The notes below the pieces were generated by a model. That model was not told where the DNA came from and did not search any database. It saw only the letters and a list, made by a program, of their open reading frames with translations. Both the position numbers and the translations under genes were made by a program. A stretch of DNA of 18,717 bases from Neisseriaceae bacterium. GTDB lineage: Bacteria > Pseudomonadota > Gammaproteobacteria > Burkholderiales > UBA11063. The stretch spans positions 1-18,717 of the forward strand of contig CANEUJ010000014.1 of the NCBI GenBank assembly GCA_947441745.1, given 5' to 3'. This document shows, in pieces, positions 7,076 through 16,377 of this stretch (its first letter is position 1; each line of letters begins with the position of its first letter).

Positions 7076-8875
7076 ATGCAACTAAATAAAATGCACCAAA
7101 ACCTTAACCAATCTTGGCTTAAGCGTGGTCAAATATACGAACATGAGTTTGGAAGTAGTGTACTAAGTAGTTGCACTTTATTACGTCACCTTCTACACTC
7201 AAAAACCCCTATATACGATAACATCAGTTGGAATAAATTAATTACTGATGAAGATAAAAAACTATTACTCATTGAATACATAAATACTATTGCAACAAAT
7301 ATAGTTTATACAAATTTACTCAATAACTGTTTAAATGCGGTTCATAATATAGATAAATTTACGGATGAAGAAATTAGTCTCATTATAGCTTATGCTAACA
7401 ACATAACAAGTAAAAATGTAAATGAACTTCTTAATGTTGTTGAAGACTTAAATATTTTACTTGGCACTGAGACTGACAATATCTTAAAATCAATTATCCC
7501 TAAAGATAAAAGCCTAAAAATCACGACTTTTGGCTTTAGAATTTTAACTTATTTACAAAATAATCGTCACATCCAATTTAATAGTTTTCATCTTGATAAC
7601 CACCGTTTTCGAGAAGCTATTCTAAGTAAAATTATTCTTGATCGTAAACATGACGAAGTTCAATTAAATGATATGATTAATTGCGTACTTCCAAAATTTA
7701 ATACTCAAGACTATTGTTTTATTAGTGCAAATCGGCAAACTCGCGTAATTAAGCCTGAAGGACTTACAAATATAGCAACTAAAATTGCACATGATATTAT
7801 AAATCTCAGGTCTCCTCTTACATTGGAGTATTTGTCAACTAAAATTTCTGGTTCTGACTTATATGTAGCACATGTAATTCTAACTCTTAACTTAATCAAA
7901 AAAGAAGGCAAAGTATTTTTCACAATTCGCTATAAAACCTGGCAAACTAATCAATTACATGACCTTCGTCAATTTTTAAGCGATAACGGCTTAGTTGAAA
8001 CCATAACATTTATCAAAACCAGTAGAGTTGATCCGTGGATATTAATATGTTTATCGTATAACCCACTCAATAAAACTCATATATTTATGCTTGGTGAAAC
8101 ATTTTATACTTCTGGTAGACTTAAATACCGCCTTGATAATTTAACAACAATTAGAATCATTCAAGTATTAAAAGAACAAATACCTATCAAAAATGCATCA
8201 GGAATGGTAAGTTTAGATAATGTAAAAAGCCTTAATTACAACCTAGACCCAAACGTATGCCTTAATTTTAATACCTCAAGTAGCAAGCAAATCCTAAATA
8301 CTTATATACTAAAAGCTTTATGTAACAAAATCTTTCGTGGCCCTGGAATATATAATAGTGAAATATGTAAGACACTTCCAACTGATGGTTATTATATGTT
8401 AAATCATAGTGCTTTAACTGAGAATGGGTTAAATAGTAAATCTCTAACTCCAATATCCCAAAAACTATATAAAGAAAATGAAATTAGTTATGCCGTATAT
8501 CCAGGTGATATTGTTATGTTATCTAGAGCGACATCAAATAGAGCGGTGTTAATTCCTCAAGGAAGTGATTATTATTATTTAGCTAATATAAATTTACTAG
8601 TTTTACGCCCAGATAAAAGTCTAATAAATCCAATATATTTATATTTATTACTGAGTAGTAAGAACGGTAAGTCACTCCTAGCTAGTATCGAAAAAGGTAC
8701 TGCCTTAAAATCAGTAAGCATCAACGACTTAAAATACTTGCAAATAAATACTCTGCCATTAGATAAACAAAAAATTATTGCTGATAAGTATATTGGTGAA
8801 TTAGAACAACTAAACCAAGCTCAAACCAAATTCAATCAATTCATGGATAAATGCCAAGATTATTTATTAAATTAG
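7076..8875 (+). CDS. Orphan type I restriction-like methylase/specificity fusion, apparently catalytically dead
   Basis: Not a clean match to any family. The C-terminal part (about 410-599) resembles an HsdS-type target-recognition half: VYPGDIVML, LLVLRPD, INPIYLYLLLSS, IEKGTALKSVSINDLKYLQI and LPLDKQKIIADKY, ending in a helix like the HsdS spacer. Residues about 255-340 resemble the second half of an HsdM/N6-adenine methylase fold (KKEGKVFFTI, LRQFLSDNGLVETI, WILICLSYN). Upstream, DYCFISANRQ (212-221) lies where FDxxxxNPPF is expected, but NPPF is replaced by NRQT, and no DPxxGSG SAM-binding motif is found near 150-165. The N-terminal 140 residues are helical and unrecognised. The 599-codon frame is intact. 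No hsdR, hsdS or nuclease gene lies next to it. The start is uncertain: ATG 7076 or 7091, neither with a ribosome binding site. It may be a DNA-binding pseudoenzyme or a remnant of a defence system. Visibly AT-rich. Confidence 0.6.
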   Translation: MQLNKMHQNLNQSWLKRGQIYEHEFGSSVLSSCTLLRHLLHSKTPIYDNISWNKLITDEDKKLLLIEYINTIATNIVYTNLLNNCLNAVHNIDKFTDEEISLIIAYANNITSKNVNELLNVVEDLNILLGTETDNILKSIIPKDKSLKITTFGFRILTYLQNNRHIQFNSFHLDNHRFREAILSKIILDRKHDEVQLNDMINCVLPKFNTQDYCFISANRQTRVIKPEGLTNIATKIAHDIINLRSPLTLEYLSTKISGSDLYVAHVILTLNLIKKEGKVFFTIRYKTWQTNQLHDLRQFLSDNGLVETITFIKTSRVDPWILICLSYNPLNKTHIFMLGETFYTSGRLKYRLDNLTTIRIIQVLKEQIPIKNASGMVSLDNVKSLNYNLDPNVCLNFNTSSSKQILNTYILKALCNKIFRGPGIYNSEICKTLPTDGYYMLNHSALTENGLNSKSLTPISQKLYKENEISYAVYPGDIVMLSRATSNRAVLIPQGSDYYYLANINLLVLRPDKSLINPIYLYLLLSSKNGKSLLASIEKGTALKSVSINDLKYLQINTLPLDKQKIIADKYIGELEQLNQAQTKFNQFMDKCQDYLLN

Positions 8876-8919
8876 ATTGTGTCGCAAATGCATATAAAAT
8901 CCGCCCCTAACGAATGTAG

Positions 8920-10134
8920 TTAACTCTTTTCGCCAAGCACAGGTAACTCAACTTTGGCAATGCTATCAAATTTATTTCCTATTTTGGCTGTTGTAGTATG
9001 GATATCTTTAACATCTTTGGATACAGTATCTATGTGTTTGGCTAGATTATCCCACCTGATTTTATAGCGATTAAACTCTTCACTAAGTAAGTGTAAATTC
9101 TCTTGAATAACCTTAGCATGTTTCGATTGTTCCATATTTTTAACAACTACTTGTATCGTAGTTAACATTGCCATTAGCGTTGTCGGCGAGGCTAACCACA
9201 CTTGTCTTTTTTGGGCATAATCAAGTAGTTTGTCATGATAAGCATGAATCTGGGCAAAAATAGCCTCAGCAGGTATAAACATAACAGCTTGTTTACTGGT
9301 TACATTGGCAATAATATATTTATTTGCAATATCATCAATATGTTTTTTAATATTGGCTTCAAAATCCTTTTCATGTTGGAGTCGCATTTCTTGTGATATG
9401 GTAGTATCAATCATACGCCGATAGTTCTCAAGCGGGAACTTGGAATCAATAGCAATCATACCAAGAGGTTCTGGTGCCAATAGAACAGCATCAACAATAG
9501 TACCATTAATAAGCTTATACTGTGTATCGTAGAGTTTATTATTATTTTCACCAAAAGCTGCTATCAATATCTGGTTTAACTGAACCTCGCCAAATATACC
9601 GCGAGTCTTTTTATCTGTCAAAATATCTTGTAATGAAATAATCTCTCCTGATAATTCATCAATTTTTTTCTGTGCTTCATCTATTTTGGTTAGACGTACT
9701 AGTACATTATTAAAAGTCTGATTAGTTTGTGCAAAACCCTCTTTGAGTTTATCTTCTACCTTAGCATTCATACGCTCTAACTCAATCCTTAAAGTCTCAA
9801 TCAATTTACCCACATCAGAATTTAAGGTTGCTTTAATATCGGTATTTAACTGATTAAACTTCATAAGCAAATTCTCATTATTTTGATTTAGACGACTTAA
9901 AATCTCTATTTGTAATTTACTAAAATCTTTTTGAATACCATCACCTAATAAGGTTACTCCATTTAATAATTTTTGATTATTTTCTAATACAACACTATTA
10001 GTTTTTTCTTTAATTAATTCAGGTAAACTATCAATCTTGGACATAAGCATGTTATCAACCTGAGGCTTTCTAAATATTACAAATACTTGAAGTAATATAA
10101 TAATAGCTAGTAGAATATAAAAGATTATCAGCAT
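8920..10134 (-). CDS. rmuC: DNA recombination protein RmuC homologue
   Basis: RmuC proteins limit rearrangement at inverted repeats and are predicted PD-(D/E)XK-type nucleases; the true reaction is not settled. The 404-residue protein begins with a single membrane helix (residues 2-21), followed by a long coiled-coil region (about 30-170) and the RmuC domain (about 175-370). Within it are GIFGEVQL (179-186), VDAVLL and IAIDSKFPLENYRR with D215, D230 and K232 as candidate catalytic residues, MFIPAEAIFAQ, and LASPTTLMAML. Membrane anchoring by the N-terminal helix is typical of the family. It is convergent with the methylase-like gene, 44 bases apart with no obvious terminator, and divergent from fadH. 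A TATAAT (10167-10172, minus strand) lies upstream but without the TGn extension. Confidence 0.95.
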   Translation of the reverse strand: MLIIFYILLAIIILLQVFVIFRKPQVDNMLMSKIDSLPELIKEKTNSVVLENNQKLLNGVTLLGDGIQKDFSKLQIEILSRLNQNNENLLMKFNQLNTDIKATLNSDVGKLIETLRIELERMNAKVEDKLKEGFAQTNQTFNNVLVRLTKIDEAQKKIDELSGEIISLQDILTDKKTRGIFGEVQLNQILIAAFGENNNKLYDTQYKLINGTIVDAVLLAPEPLGMIAIDSKFPLENYRRMIDTTISQEMRLQHEKDFEANIKKHIDDIANKYIIANVTSKQAVMFIPAEAIFAQIHAYHDKLLDYAQKRQVWLASPTTLMAMLTTIQVVVKNMEQSKHAKVIQENLHLLSEEFNRYKIRWDNLAKHIDTVSKDVKDIHTTTAKIGNKFDSIAKVELPVLGEKS

Positions 10135-10263
10135 GAATGTATCCCATTATTTTTTAATATGTAGAGATTATAACCTGAATCAAGGACTTTTTGCTCTAAC
10201 ATCTAGCTTAGTTTTATGCTACTATAACTACCTATGACAAACTAAAATAATGATAGGACAATT

Positions 10264-12285
10264 ATGAGCAAATATCCTCACCTTCTCTCACCACTTGACT
10301 TAGGCTTTACTACTCTAAAAAATCGTGTATTAATGGGATCTATGCATACAGGACTTGAAGAAGAAAAAAACGGCTTCCACAAATTAGCTGCTTTTTATAA
10401 AGAACGTGCCAAAGGTGGAGTTGGGCTTATTGTAACTGGTGGTGTTGCTCCTAATATTTCAGGGTGGGTAGCCCCTTTTGCATCAAAACTAACAACTAAA
10501 AAAGAAATCGAAAAGCACAAACTAATTACAAAGGCAGTCCATGCTGAAGGTGGTAAAATCGCACTCCAAATCCTCCATGCTGGTCGTTATGCTTTTCATC
10601 CACTAGCAGTTGCTCCTTCAGCTATTAAATCACCTATCAGCCCTTTTAAACCATGGCGTATGCCATCATTTATGATTGAAAACACAATCAATGACTATGC
10701 CAATTGTGCCTTATCAGCTCAAGAAGCTGGTTATGATGGAGTTGAAATAATGGGTTCTGAGGGATACCTTATTAATCAATTTTTAGTTAAAAAAACCAAT
10801 AAGAGAACTGACAAATGGGGTGGTAGCTACGAAAACCGAATGCGTTTTGCAGTAGAAATTGTAAGATTAACCAGAGAAAAAGTAGGACCTAGATTTATAA
10901 TTATTTATCGCCTATCGCTAATGGATTTGATAGAAAACGGTAGCTCTTGGGAAGAAATAGTTACTCTTGCTAAAGAAATAGAAAAAGCTGGAGCAACTAT
11001 AATTAATACTGGGATTGGGTGGCATGAGGCACGAATACCAACAATTGCAACAATGGTACCAAGAGGTACCTTTACATTTACCACCCAAAAGATTCGCAGT
11101 GAATTAAAAATACCAGTAATTACTACTAATAGAATTAATACCCCAGAAAAAGCTGAAGAGGTTTTGGCCAAAGGTGAAGCTGATATGGTATCTATGGCAC
11201 GTCCAATGCTAGCAGATAGTAATTTTGTAGTAAAAGCCATGACTAATCGAAGTAATGAAATAAATACTTGTATTGGATGCAACCAAGCCTGCCTTGATCA
11301 TGCATTTGTGGGTAAAGTCGCATCATGTTTAGTTAACCCTCGAGCATGTCACGAAACAGAACTAGTTTATACCAAAACAACCAATATCAAAAACATAGCC
11401 GTTATTGGTGCTGGACCTGCGGGATTAGCAACTGCAGTTACTTTAGCCAAACGTGGACATACGGTCACTTTATTTGACAAAGAAGAGAATATTGGTGGAC
11501 AATTTAATATTGCTAAACAAATCCCTGGTAAAGAGGAGTTTTATGAAACACTTCGATACTATCAAACCAAAATTGAAAAATACGCTATTACTCTTAAACT
11601 TGGGCATGAAGTTACAACTGATGAGTTAATCATGGATAAATTTGATGAAATAGTAATTGCAACTGGAATTACCCCAAGAACCCCAAAAATAAATGGTATT
11701 AATCACCCCAAAGTACTAAGCTATATTGATGTAATTAAACATAAGAAGCCTGTTGGTAATAAAGTAGCAATTATTGGTGCTGGTGGAATTGGTTTTGATG
11801 TAGCTGAGTACCTATTGCATAATAAATTGGAAACTCCAGATGCAATAAGCTTTATGCAAGAATGGGGAATTGATCATACCCTTAGTACTAGAGGTGGATT
11901 ATTAAGCCACAAAGTGATTCCGCATACAGCACGAGAAATATACTTATGTCAAAGAACAGCTGGCAAACTAGGTAAAAAACTTGGTAAAACAACTGGCTGG
12001 ATACACCGTGCATCTCTTAAAAAACATAAAGTAAAAATGCTCTCTGATTTAGAATATACCAAGATAGACAATGCTGGGCTTCACTTTATTAAAGATGGTA
12101 AGAACTCTGTTTTACCAGTAGATAATATTATTATCTGTGCAGGACAGGATAGCTATAACAAATTAGCAGTTGAACTAGCTACTAAGAATATTAATTCACA
12201 TGTAATTGGTGGTGCTTTTGAAGCACATGAATTAGATGCTAAATTCGCAATTCGTCAGGGCTCTGAACTTGCAGCTATATTGTAG
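10264..12285 (+). CDS. fadH: 2,4-dienoyl-CoA reductase (NADPH), FadH type
   Basis: FadH reduces 2,4-dienoyl-CoA esters with NADPH so that unsaturated fatty acids can enter beta-oxidation; it is a monomeric FMN/FAD/4Fe-4S flavoprotein. The 673-residue protein has an Old Yellow Enzyme barrel (1-330), with Y168 and H254 matching the E. coli catalytic pair Tyr166/His252. A 4Fe-4S cluster site follows at C336, C339, C343 and C355 (CIGCNQACLD...). Then come an FAD Rossmann motif GAGPAGL (382-388) and an NADPH motif GAGGIG (505-510). Length agrees with the E. coli enzyme. Start: ATG at 10264 with AGGA five bases upstream. It stands alone, divergent from rmuC and convergent with the BON lipoprotein gene, with no other fatty-acid gene nearby. 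Sequence shows no truncation or missing key residue. Confidence 0.96.
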   Translation: MSKYPHLLSPLDLGFTTLKNRVLMGSMHTGLEEEKNGFHKLAAFYKERAKGGVGLIVTGGVAPNISGWVAPFASKLTTKKEIEKHKLITKAVHAEGGKIALQILHAGRYAFHPLAVAPSAIKSPISPFKPWRMPSFMIENTINDYANCALSAQEAGYDGVEIMGSEGYLINQFLVKKTNKRTDKWGGSYENRMRFAVEIVRLTREKVGPRFIIIYRLSLMDLIENGSSWEEIVTLAKEIEKAGATIINTGIGWHEARIPTIATMVPRGTFTFTTQKIRSELKIPVITTNRINTPEKAEEVLAKGEADMVSMARPMLADSNFVVKAMTNRSNEINTCIGCNQACLDHAFVGKVASCLVNPRACHETELVYTKTTNIKNIAVIGAGPAGLATAVTLAKRGHTVTLFDKEENIGGQFNIAKQIPGKEEFYETLRYYQTKIEKYAITLKLGHEVTTDELIMDKFDEIVIATGITPRTPKINGINHPKVLSYIDVIKHKKPVGNKVAIIGAGGIGFDVAEYLLHNKLETPDAISFMQEWGIDHTLSTRGGLLSHKVIPHTAREIYLCQRTAGKLGKKLGKTTGWIHRASLKKHKVKMLSDLEYTKIDNAGLHFIKDGKNSVLPVDNIIICAGQDSYNKLAVELATKNINSHVIGGAFEAHELDAKFAIRQGSELAAIL

Positions 12286-12300
12286 TATTTGCTCTTAGAG

Positions 12301-12888
12301 TTAATTAGCGGTATTATCATAAGGGGTTACATTAGTAAGGTTAACCACATTATTAACCCCTTCAACTGCATAAATTCCATCTATTGCTGAATTTAGATCT
12401 TTTATCTGTTCTGGTTTAATATCACCCATTATATAAGCACTATCTGCAACAACTACAACTTGCAGATGCTCTAAAGAAATATCTGCTTGATTATTAACTC
12501 GAAGCTGAGCATTTTTAGTAGCTATTTTATTTTTATATAACTTTGGCTTAACTGCGTTTACAGTTAAATAATCATTATATTCTTTTACTGAAGGGATAGC
12601 TTTTATTGTCTCGGCAATTTTATCTTTGGTGGTTTCACTATCAACCTCCCCTGCAACCAATACATTGAAATGATCAGCCAAAACCACTGTATCAGCAGAT
12701 TTAGAATATTTATCATCTAAAATATTTTGAATTTTTTGGGATAATACTTTATTATCATCAATATTATTTGCCTGCATCCCCTTATAAGGATACTCATAAT
12801 TTGGATTATAAGGATTTGGTACGCCACACCCAACTACGACACCTAAAGATAACAATACTATAAAAGACATTCTAAACTTTGACGACAT
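12301..12888 (-). CDS. Two-BON-domain outer-membrane lipoprotein (DolP/YraP-like)
   Basis: The 195-residue protein starts with a lipoprotein signal peptide, hydrophobic from 8 to 20, ending at the lipobox VVGC with C21 as the lipidated residue. After an Asn/Pro/Tyr-rich linker (22-45) come two BON-like domains, about 48-110 and 125-187, each with the characteristic central strand and glycine (VLVAGEVDSE, AYIMGDIKPE). BON proteins of this layout, such as E. coli DolP (YraP), sit in the periplasm bound to anionic phospholipid and support outer-membrane integrity. Function by analogy only. The gene is transcribed alone, divergent from the YaiI-like gene and convergent with fadH (15 bases). The 3' end of the coding region contains a 9-bp inverted repeat (12321-12329 and 12354-12362). 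Confidence 0.85.
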   Translation of the reverse strand: MSSKFRMSFIVLLSLGVVVGCGVPNPYNPNYEYPYKGMQANNIDDNKVLSQKIQNILDDKYSKSADTVVLADHFNVLVAGEVDSETTKDKIAETIKAIPSVKEYNDYLTVNAVKPKLYKNKIATKNAQLRVNNQADISLEHLQVVVVADSAYIMGDIKPEQIKDLNSAIDGIYAVEGVNNVVNLTNVTPYDNTAN

Positions 12889-13016
12889 AAAATCTCAACC
12901 CTTCATAAAAATACTTATATTTATACGCAATTTTAGCATGAAATGAATATCAGCTTGTGTTAAAATTAATGTTAAGTGATGATTTAAACTATAAAACTAT
13001 TATATACGGAGCTCTA

Positions 13017-13460
13017 ATGCGAATATTTATCGATGCTGATGCTTGTCCAAAACCAATTAAAGAACTATTGTTTAAGGCAGCAATGAGAACCAATACTGAG
13101 CTTATATTGGTTGCAAACCAATATATCCCAATACCTAACTCACCACTAATAAAAATAATTCAAGTTGCAAAAATATTTGATGAAGCTGACAATAAGATAG
13201 TTGAAATGATTAATGCTAATGATATAGTTATTACCGCTGATATACCACTTGCTTCAAATGTGATTGATAAAAACGGTATCGCCCTAAATCCTCGAGGGCG
13301 TTTATATACCAAAGATAGTATTAAACACCAACTTGCAATGCGAAACTTAATGGAACAATTAAGAAATGATCAACTTATCTCAGGAGGGCCAAAAACCTTC
13401 GCCAAAGATGATTCTCAGGCCTTTGCAAACCAACTGGACAAACTCTTAGCTAAACGATAA
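13017..13460 (+). CDS. YaiI/YqxD family protein (UPF0178)
   Basis: A 147-residue protein of a widespread uncharacterised family, distantly PIN/NYN-nuclease-like in fold. Family marks: IDADACP at residues 5-11, DIVITADIPLA, NPRGRLY and GGPKTFAKDDSQAFANQLD near the C-terminus. The frame is open further upstream to 12957, but the start at 13017 is chosen because it is preceded by GGAG five bases away and gives the normal family N-terminus MRIFIDADACP. Conserved acidic residues (D6, D8) suggest metal-dependent hydrolysis, which is inference; no biological role is established. It is convergent with the RhlE gene, the two stop codons being one base apart. Confidence 0.93.
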   Translation: MRIFIDADACPKPIKELLFKAAMRTNTELILVANQYIPIPNSPLIKIIQVAKIFDEADNKIVEMINANDIVITADIPLASNVIDKNGIALNPRGRLYTKDSIKHQLAMRNLMEQLRNDQLISGGPKTFAKDDSQAFANQLDKLLAKR

Positions 13461-13461
13461 T

Positions 13462-14721
13462 TTATCTTTTAAATCCACCACGACTAGCGTTAGATTTTCT
13501 TGTGCTATTACTTCTATTAATAGCTACACTATCTCTTGGTTTATTACGGTGATTTGTAGTATCTGTATGAACCACACTTGGTGCATTTGGATTTGGTTCA
13601 AATCCAGAAATAACCTCTTCATCAATTTTCTTCTTTAATAATTTCTCAATTGCAACTTGTAGTTTTTTTTCATCCTTTGATACTAGGGATACTGCATCTC
13701 CAGTTTGTCCAGCACGTCCAGTTCTTCCGATACGATGCACATAGTCCTCAGGTACATTTGGTAATTCAAAATTAACCACATGCGGTAAATCCACAATATC
13801 AAGACCGCGAGCAGCTATATCTGTAGCTACTAAAATCTGTAATGAACCATCCTTAAACTTGGCCAAAGTACTAACTCGATTAGATTGACTCTTATTGCCA
13901 TGAATAGCAAGAGCTGGAAGACCATTTTTATCCAAGTACTCAGCTAATTTATTAGCTCCATGCTTAGTACGAGTAAATACCAGCACTTGATGCCAATTAT
14001 GTTCTTTGATTAGGTGAGCAAGAAGTGCTTTTTTCTTGTCAGTATCAACTGGATGTACTTTATGAGTAATCATCTCAGCGGTGGTGTTACGTCTTGCAAC
14101 CTCAACCATAGCAGGATTGTTCAGCAAGCCATCCGCAAGAGTTTTAATCTCATCAGAAAAAGTAGCTGAAAATAGTAAATTTTGACGTTTCTTGGGTAAC
14201 AAAACCAAAATCTTTTTGATATCTCTAACAAATCCCATATCAAGCATACGATCTGCCTCATCAAGCACAAGTATCTTAACCTGGGATAAATCCAAGGTCT
14301 TTTGAGTAACATGATCCAGCAATCGCCCAGGAGTAGCGATTAGAATATCTACCTTCCCTCTTAGCTGTTTAATCTGAGGATTTATATTAACTCCACCTAT
14401 CATAGACATTGAGTTTAATTTTAAGTACTTACCATAACTATTAACACTCTCTTGCACCTGTAGTGCTAACTCTCGTGTAGGAACTAATACCAAAGCCAAA
14501 GGACGCCCAGTATGAGCAGGTGCCATTGAAGCTAGCATATGTAATACAGGTAGCGTAAAACCTGCTGTCTTCCCAGTACCAGTTTGTGCCATTGCCATTA
14601 GATCTCCACCTTCTAACACTACAGGTATTGCAGCATTTTGGATCGGAGTTGGTGCTGTATAACCAAGCTCATTAATAGCACGGAGAATCTCTGGAGCTAG
14701 ATTAAGATTTGAAAAAGACAT
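13462..14721 (-). CDS. rhlE: DEAD-box RNA helicase, RhlE type
   Basis: An ATP-dependent RNA helicase that remodels RNA during ribosome assembly or decay. The 419-residue protein contains the whole motif set: Q motif (about 1-30, SFSNLNLAPEIL...TPIQ), motif I AQTGTGKT (45-52), PTREL, TPGR, DEAD (154-157), SAT (185-187), the domain-2 motif ARGLDIVDLP, and HRIGRTGRAG. After the core (about residue 370) comes a short basic Ser/Asn/Arg-rich tail ending RGGFKR, which fits RhlE-type helicases and binds RNA non-specifically. Start: ATG 14721 with AGGA five bases upstream. It follows the permease gene by 31 bases in the same direction and could be co-transcribed. In AT-rich, environmental bacteria such helicases are often cold-induced; nothing here proves that. 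Confidence 0.95.
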   Translation of the reverse strand: MSFSNLNLAPEILRAINELGYTAPTPIQNAAIPVVLEGGDLMAMAQTGTGKTAGFTLPVLHMLASMAPAHTGRPLALVLVPTRELALQVQESVNSYGKYLKLNSMSMIGGVNINPQIKQLRGKVDILIATPGRLLDHVTQKTLDLSQVKILVLDEADRMLDMGFVRDIKKILVLLPKKRQNLLFSATFSDEIKTLADGLLNNPAMVEVARRNTTAEMITHKVHPVDTDKKKALLAHLIKEHNWHQVLVFTRTKHGANKLAEYLDKNGLPALAIHGNKSQSNRVSTLAKFKDGSLQILVATDIAARGLDIVDLPHVVNFELPNVPEDYVHRIGRTGRAGQTGDAVSLVSKDEKKLQVAIEKLLKKKIDEEVISGFEPNPNAPSVVHTDTTNHRNKPRDSVAINRSNSTRKSNASRGGFKR

Positions 14722-14752
14722 ATATTTCCTAAATAAAATTCGAGGATGACCA

Positions 14753-16321
14753 TTAGTTTAGGTCAGGGTTTTTAATCGGTGATAAAACACCATCAGCAAA
14801 ACTTGTTAAAGATAGTAAAAATAGTAAAACTATTGAAGTTGATAAATCAATTAAATTATGGTCTTTATTATTACCTAAATAACAAATTAAGGTAACCCCT
14901 ACAGTAAAATAAAGCAACCATGAACCACTTTTGATAAGTGTCCACATATCTTTAGTTCCATTGTTTTTATATTCATAATAGAAGAAAAACATTAACCCCG
15001 GAATGAGTAATATTGACATATATCCAATACTAGGCCATGCAGCAAAAAACAATAATAACGATAAAACAAACATTACGAACACTGCAAAAAATGGTGCAAA
15101 TGGCAAACGAAAATTATCAATCTTTGATAAATTGGCAGCTTGTTGGCGACGATATGCAACCACAACCACAGGCATTGATAGATAAGAAAATATATGTAAT
15201 ACCGAAATGACCGCAACTAACTGTGTCCAGCCTTTAAACATAAATAAAAATGTACTACCTAGTACAAAATTAACTAATATAGAAGCACGCGGTACTACAT
15301 ATTTACTATCTAATTTGCCAAGAAACTTAGGTAGCAAATTAACTCTAGCTAGTGCGTATGTCATTCTTGATGCAGAAGCAACAAATGCAGCTCCACAAGC
15401 AGCAGGTGCTACTACTGAAGTACTCATTACTGCCCACGCCATAACCTGAAAATTAGCGGCTAGTAGTAAATCAACATAAGGTGAACGATAATTAATACCA
15501 TGCCATCCGTTTACTATTTTATCGGGACTAATTGAACCAATAAAAACCACTTGGAGTGCTACATAAAGCACAAAAGTAAATAAAATACTACCTATAATCG
15601 CTATTGGTAACTGACGCTTTGGATCTTTAATTTCTTCAGAGAAATTTAGTGGCAATTGAAAACCATTAAATGACATAACAACACCACAGCTAATCACTGC
15701 ACTACCAACTGCACTCCAGCCATAAGGCACAAACTCATGTGCCGAATGTCCAAAATTATCAATATAAAACCCAGAAAACAATAAAAACAAAATAGTTAAA
15801 ACAGGAATAATTATTTTAATAATAGTTAGAGCATTATTGAATCTAGTAAATAATTTAGACCCAAAATAATTAACACCCATAAATAAAACCATGAAGCCAA
15901 TAGCAAACACAATTCCAGTTGGAGATAATATATTTTCATCAATATAATACCAACCTTGACACCACGAGCTTACTTTACTTAAATACTGTACAATTGCCTG
16001 TGCTTCAACAGCTGGGACAGCCAAAATACTTAGCCAATTCACCCATTGAGTAATAAAACCACTAAAGCGACCATGTGTAAGACCTGAATAATAACCAACT
16101 CCACCAGCAGATGGGTTAACAGTACCAATTTCTATACAAAAAAATGCAATTAAAATTGCCACTACCATTCCTACAACCCAAGCAAGAATACCTGCAGGGC
16201 CTGCAACCACGGTAATTTTCTGTGTTGCCAATAACCACCCAGAACCAACAATAGATGTAATACCAGTCATCATTAAAGAAAAAGTAGACATATTTTTTTT
16301 AAGTGTAGTTACTGAATTCAT
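14753..16321 (-). CDS. APC-superfamily amino acid permease
   Basis: A 522-residue integral inner-membrane transporter with about 12-13 hydrophobic segments. The first helix contains GITSIVGSGWLLA (20-32), the broken substrate-binding helix typical of the amino acid-polyamine-organocation fold. Later marks are GGVGYYSGLTHG (72-83), NFSEEIKDPKRQLPIA in the loop after helix 6, and ASRMTYALARVNLLP, the standard cytoplasmic loop. Overall arrangement resembles aspartate/glutamate symporters such as Bacillus YveA, but the substrate cannot be told from sequence. Start: ATG at 16321 without a strong ribosome binding site. An extended -10 promoter is found 32 bases upstream. rhlE follows after 31 bases. 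No decarboxylase or deaminase gene accompanies it, so a precursor/product antiporter role is not supported by context. Confidence 0.88.
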   Translation of the reverse strand: MNSVTTLKKNMSTFSLMMTGITSIVGSGWLLATQKITVVAGPAGILAWVVGMVVAILIAFFCIEIGTVNPSAGGVGYYSGLTHGRFSGFITQWVNWLSILAVPAVEAQAIVQYLSKVSSWCQGWYYIDENILSPTGIVFAIGFMVLFMGVNYFGSKLFTRFNNALTIIKIIIPVLTILFLLFSGFYIDNFGHSAHEFVPYGWSAVGSAVISCGVVMSFNGFQLPLNFSEEIKDPKRQLPIAIIGSILFTFVLYVALQVVFIGSISPDKIVNGWHGINYRSPYVDLLLAANFQVMAWAVMSTSVVAPAACGAAFVASASRMTYALARVNLLPKFLGKLDSKYVVPRASILVNFVLGSTFLFMFKGWTQLVAVISVLHIFSYLSMPVVVVAYRRQQAANLSKIDNFRLPFAPFFAVFVMFVLSLLLFFAAWPSIGYMSILLIPGLMFFFYYEYKNNGTKDMWTLIKSGSWLLYFTVGVTLICYLGNNKDHNLIDLSTSIVLLFLLSLTSFADGVLSPIKNPDLN

Positions 16322-16352
16322 AAATTCAAATCCATAAATAATTAATGTTGCG

Positions 16353-16363
16353 ATTATAACATA
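16353..16363 (-). promoter_or_regulatory. Extended -10 promoter for the APC permease (and perhaps rhlE)
   Basis: The minus strand reads TATGTTATAAT, continuing CGCA. It is identical over 15 bases to the dgt promoter. The predicted leader is only about 25 nt. No -35 hexamer is evident. Confidence 0.65.
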
Positions 16364-16377
16364 GTTACTAGCTTACG

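Noticed and set aside
8876..8919. A terminator between the methylase-like gene and rmuC
   Set aside because: No stem followed by a T-run was found in the 44-base gap.
10905..11282. Minus-strand open frame opposite fadH
   Set aside because: It is antisense to conserved barrel and Fe-S cluster coding sequence and resembles no protein.
12321..12362. A 9-bp inverted repeat (AAGGGGTTA/TAACCCCTT) as a terminator of the BON lipoprotein gene
   Set aside because: It lies wholly inside the coding sequence with a 24-base loop and no T-run, so it is not called a terminator.
12957..13016. A 20-residue upstream extension of the YaiI-family gene
   Set aside because: The ATG at 13017 has a strong GGAG and gives the normal family N-terminus; the extension has no ribosome binding site.
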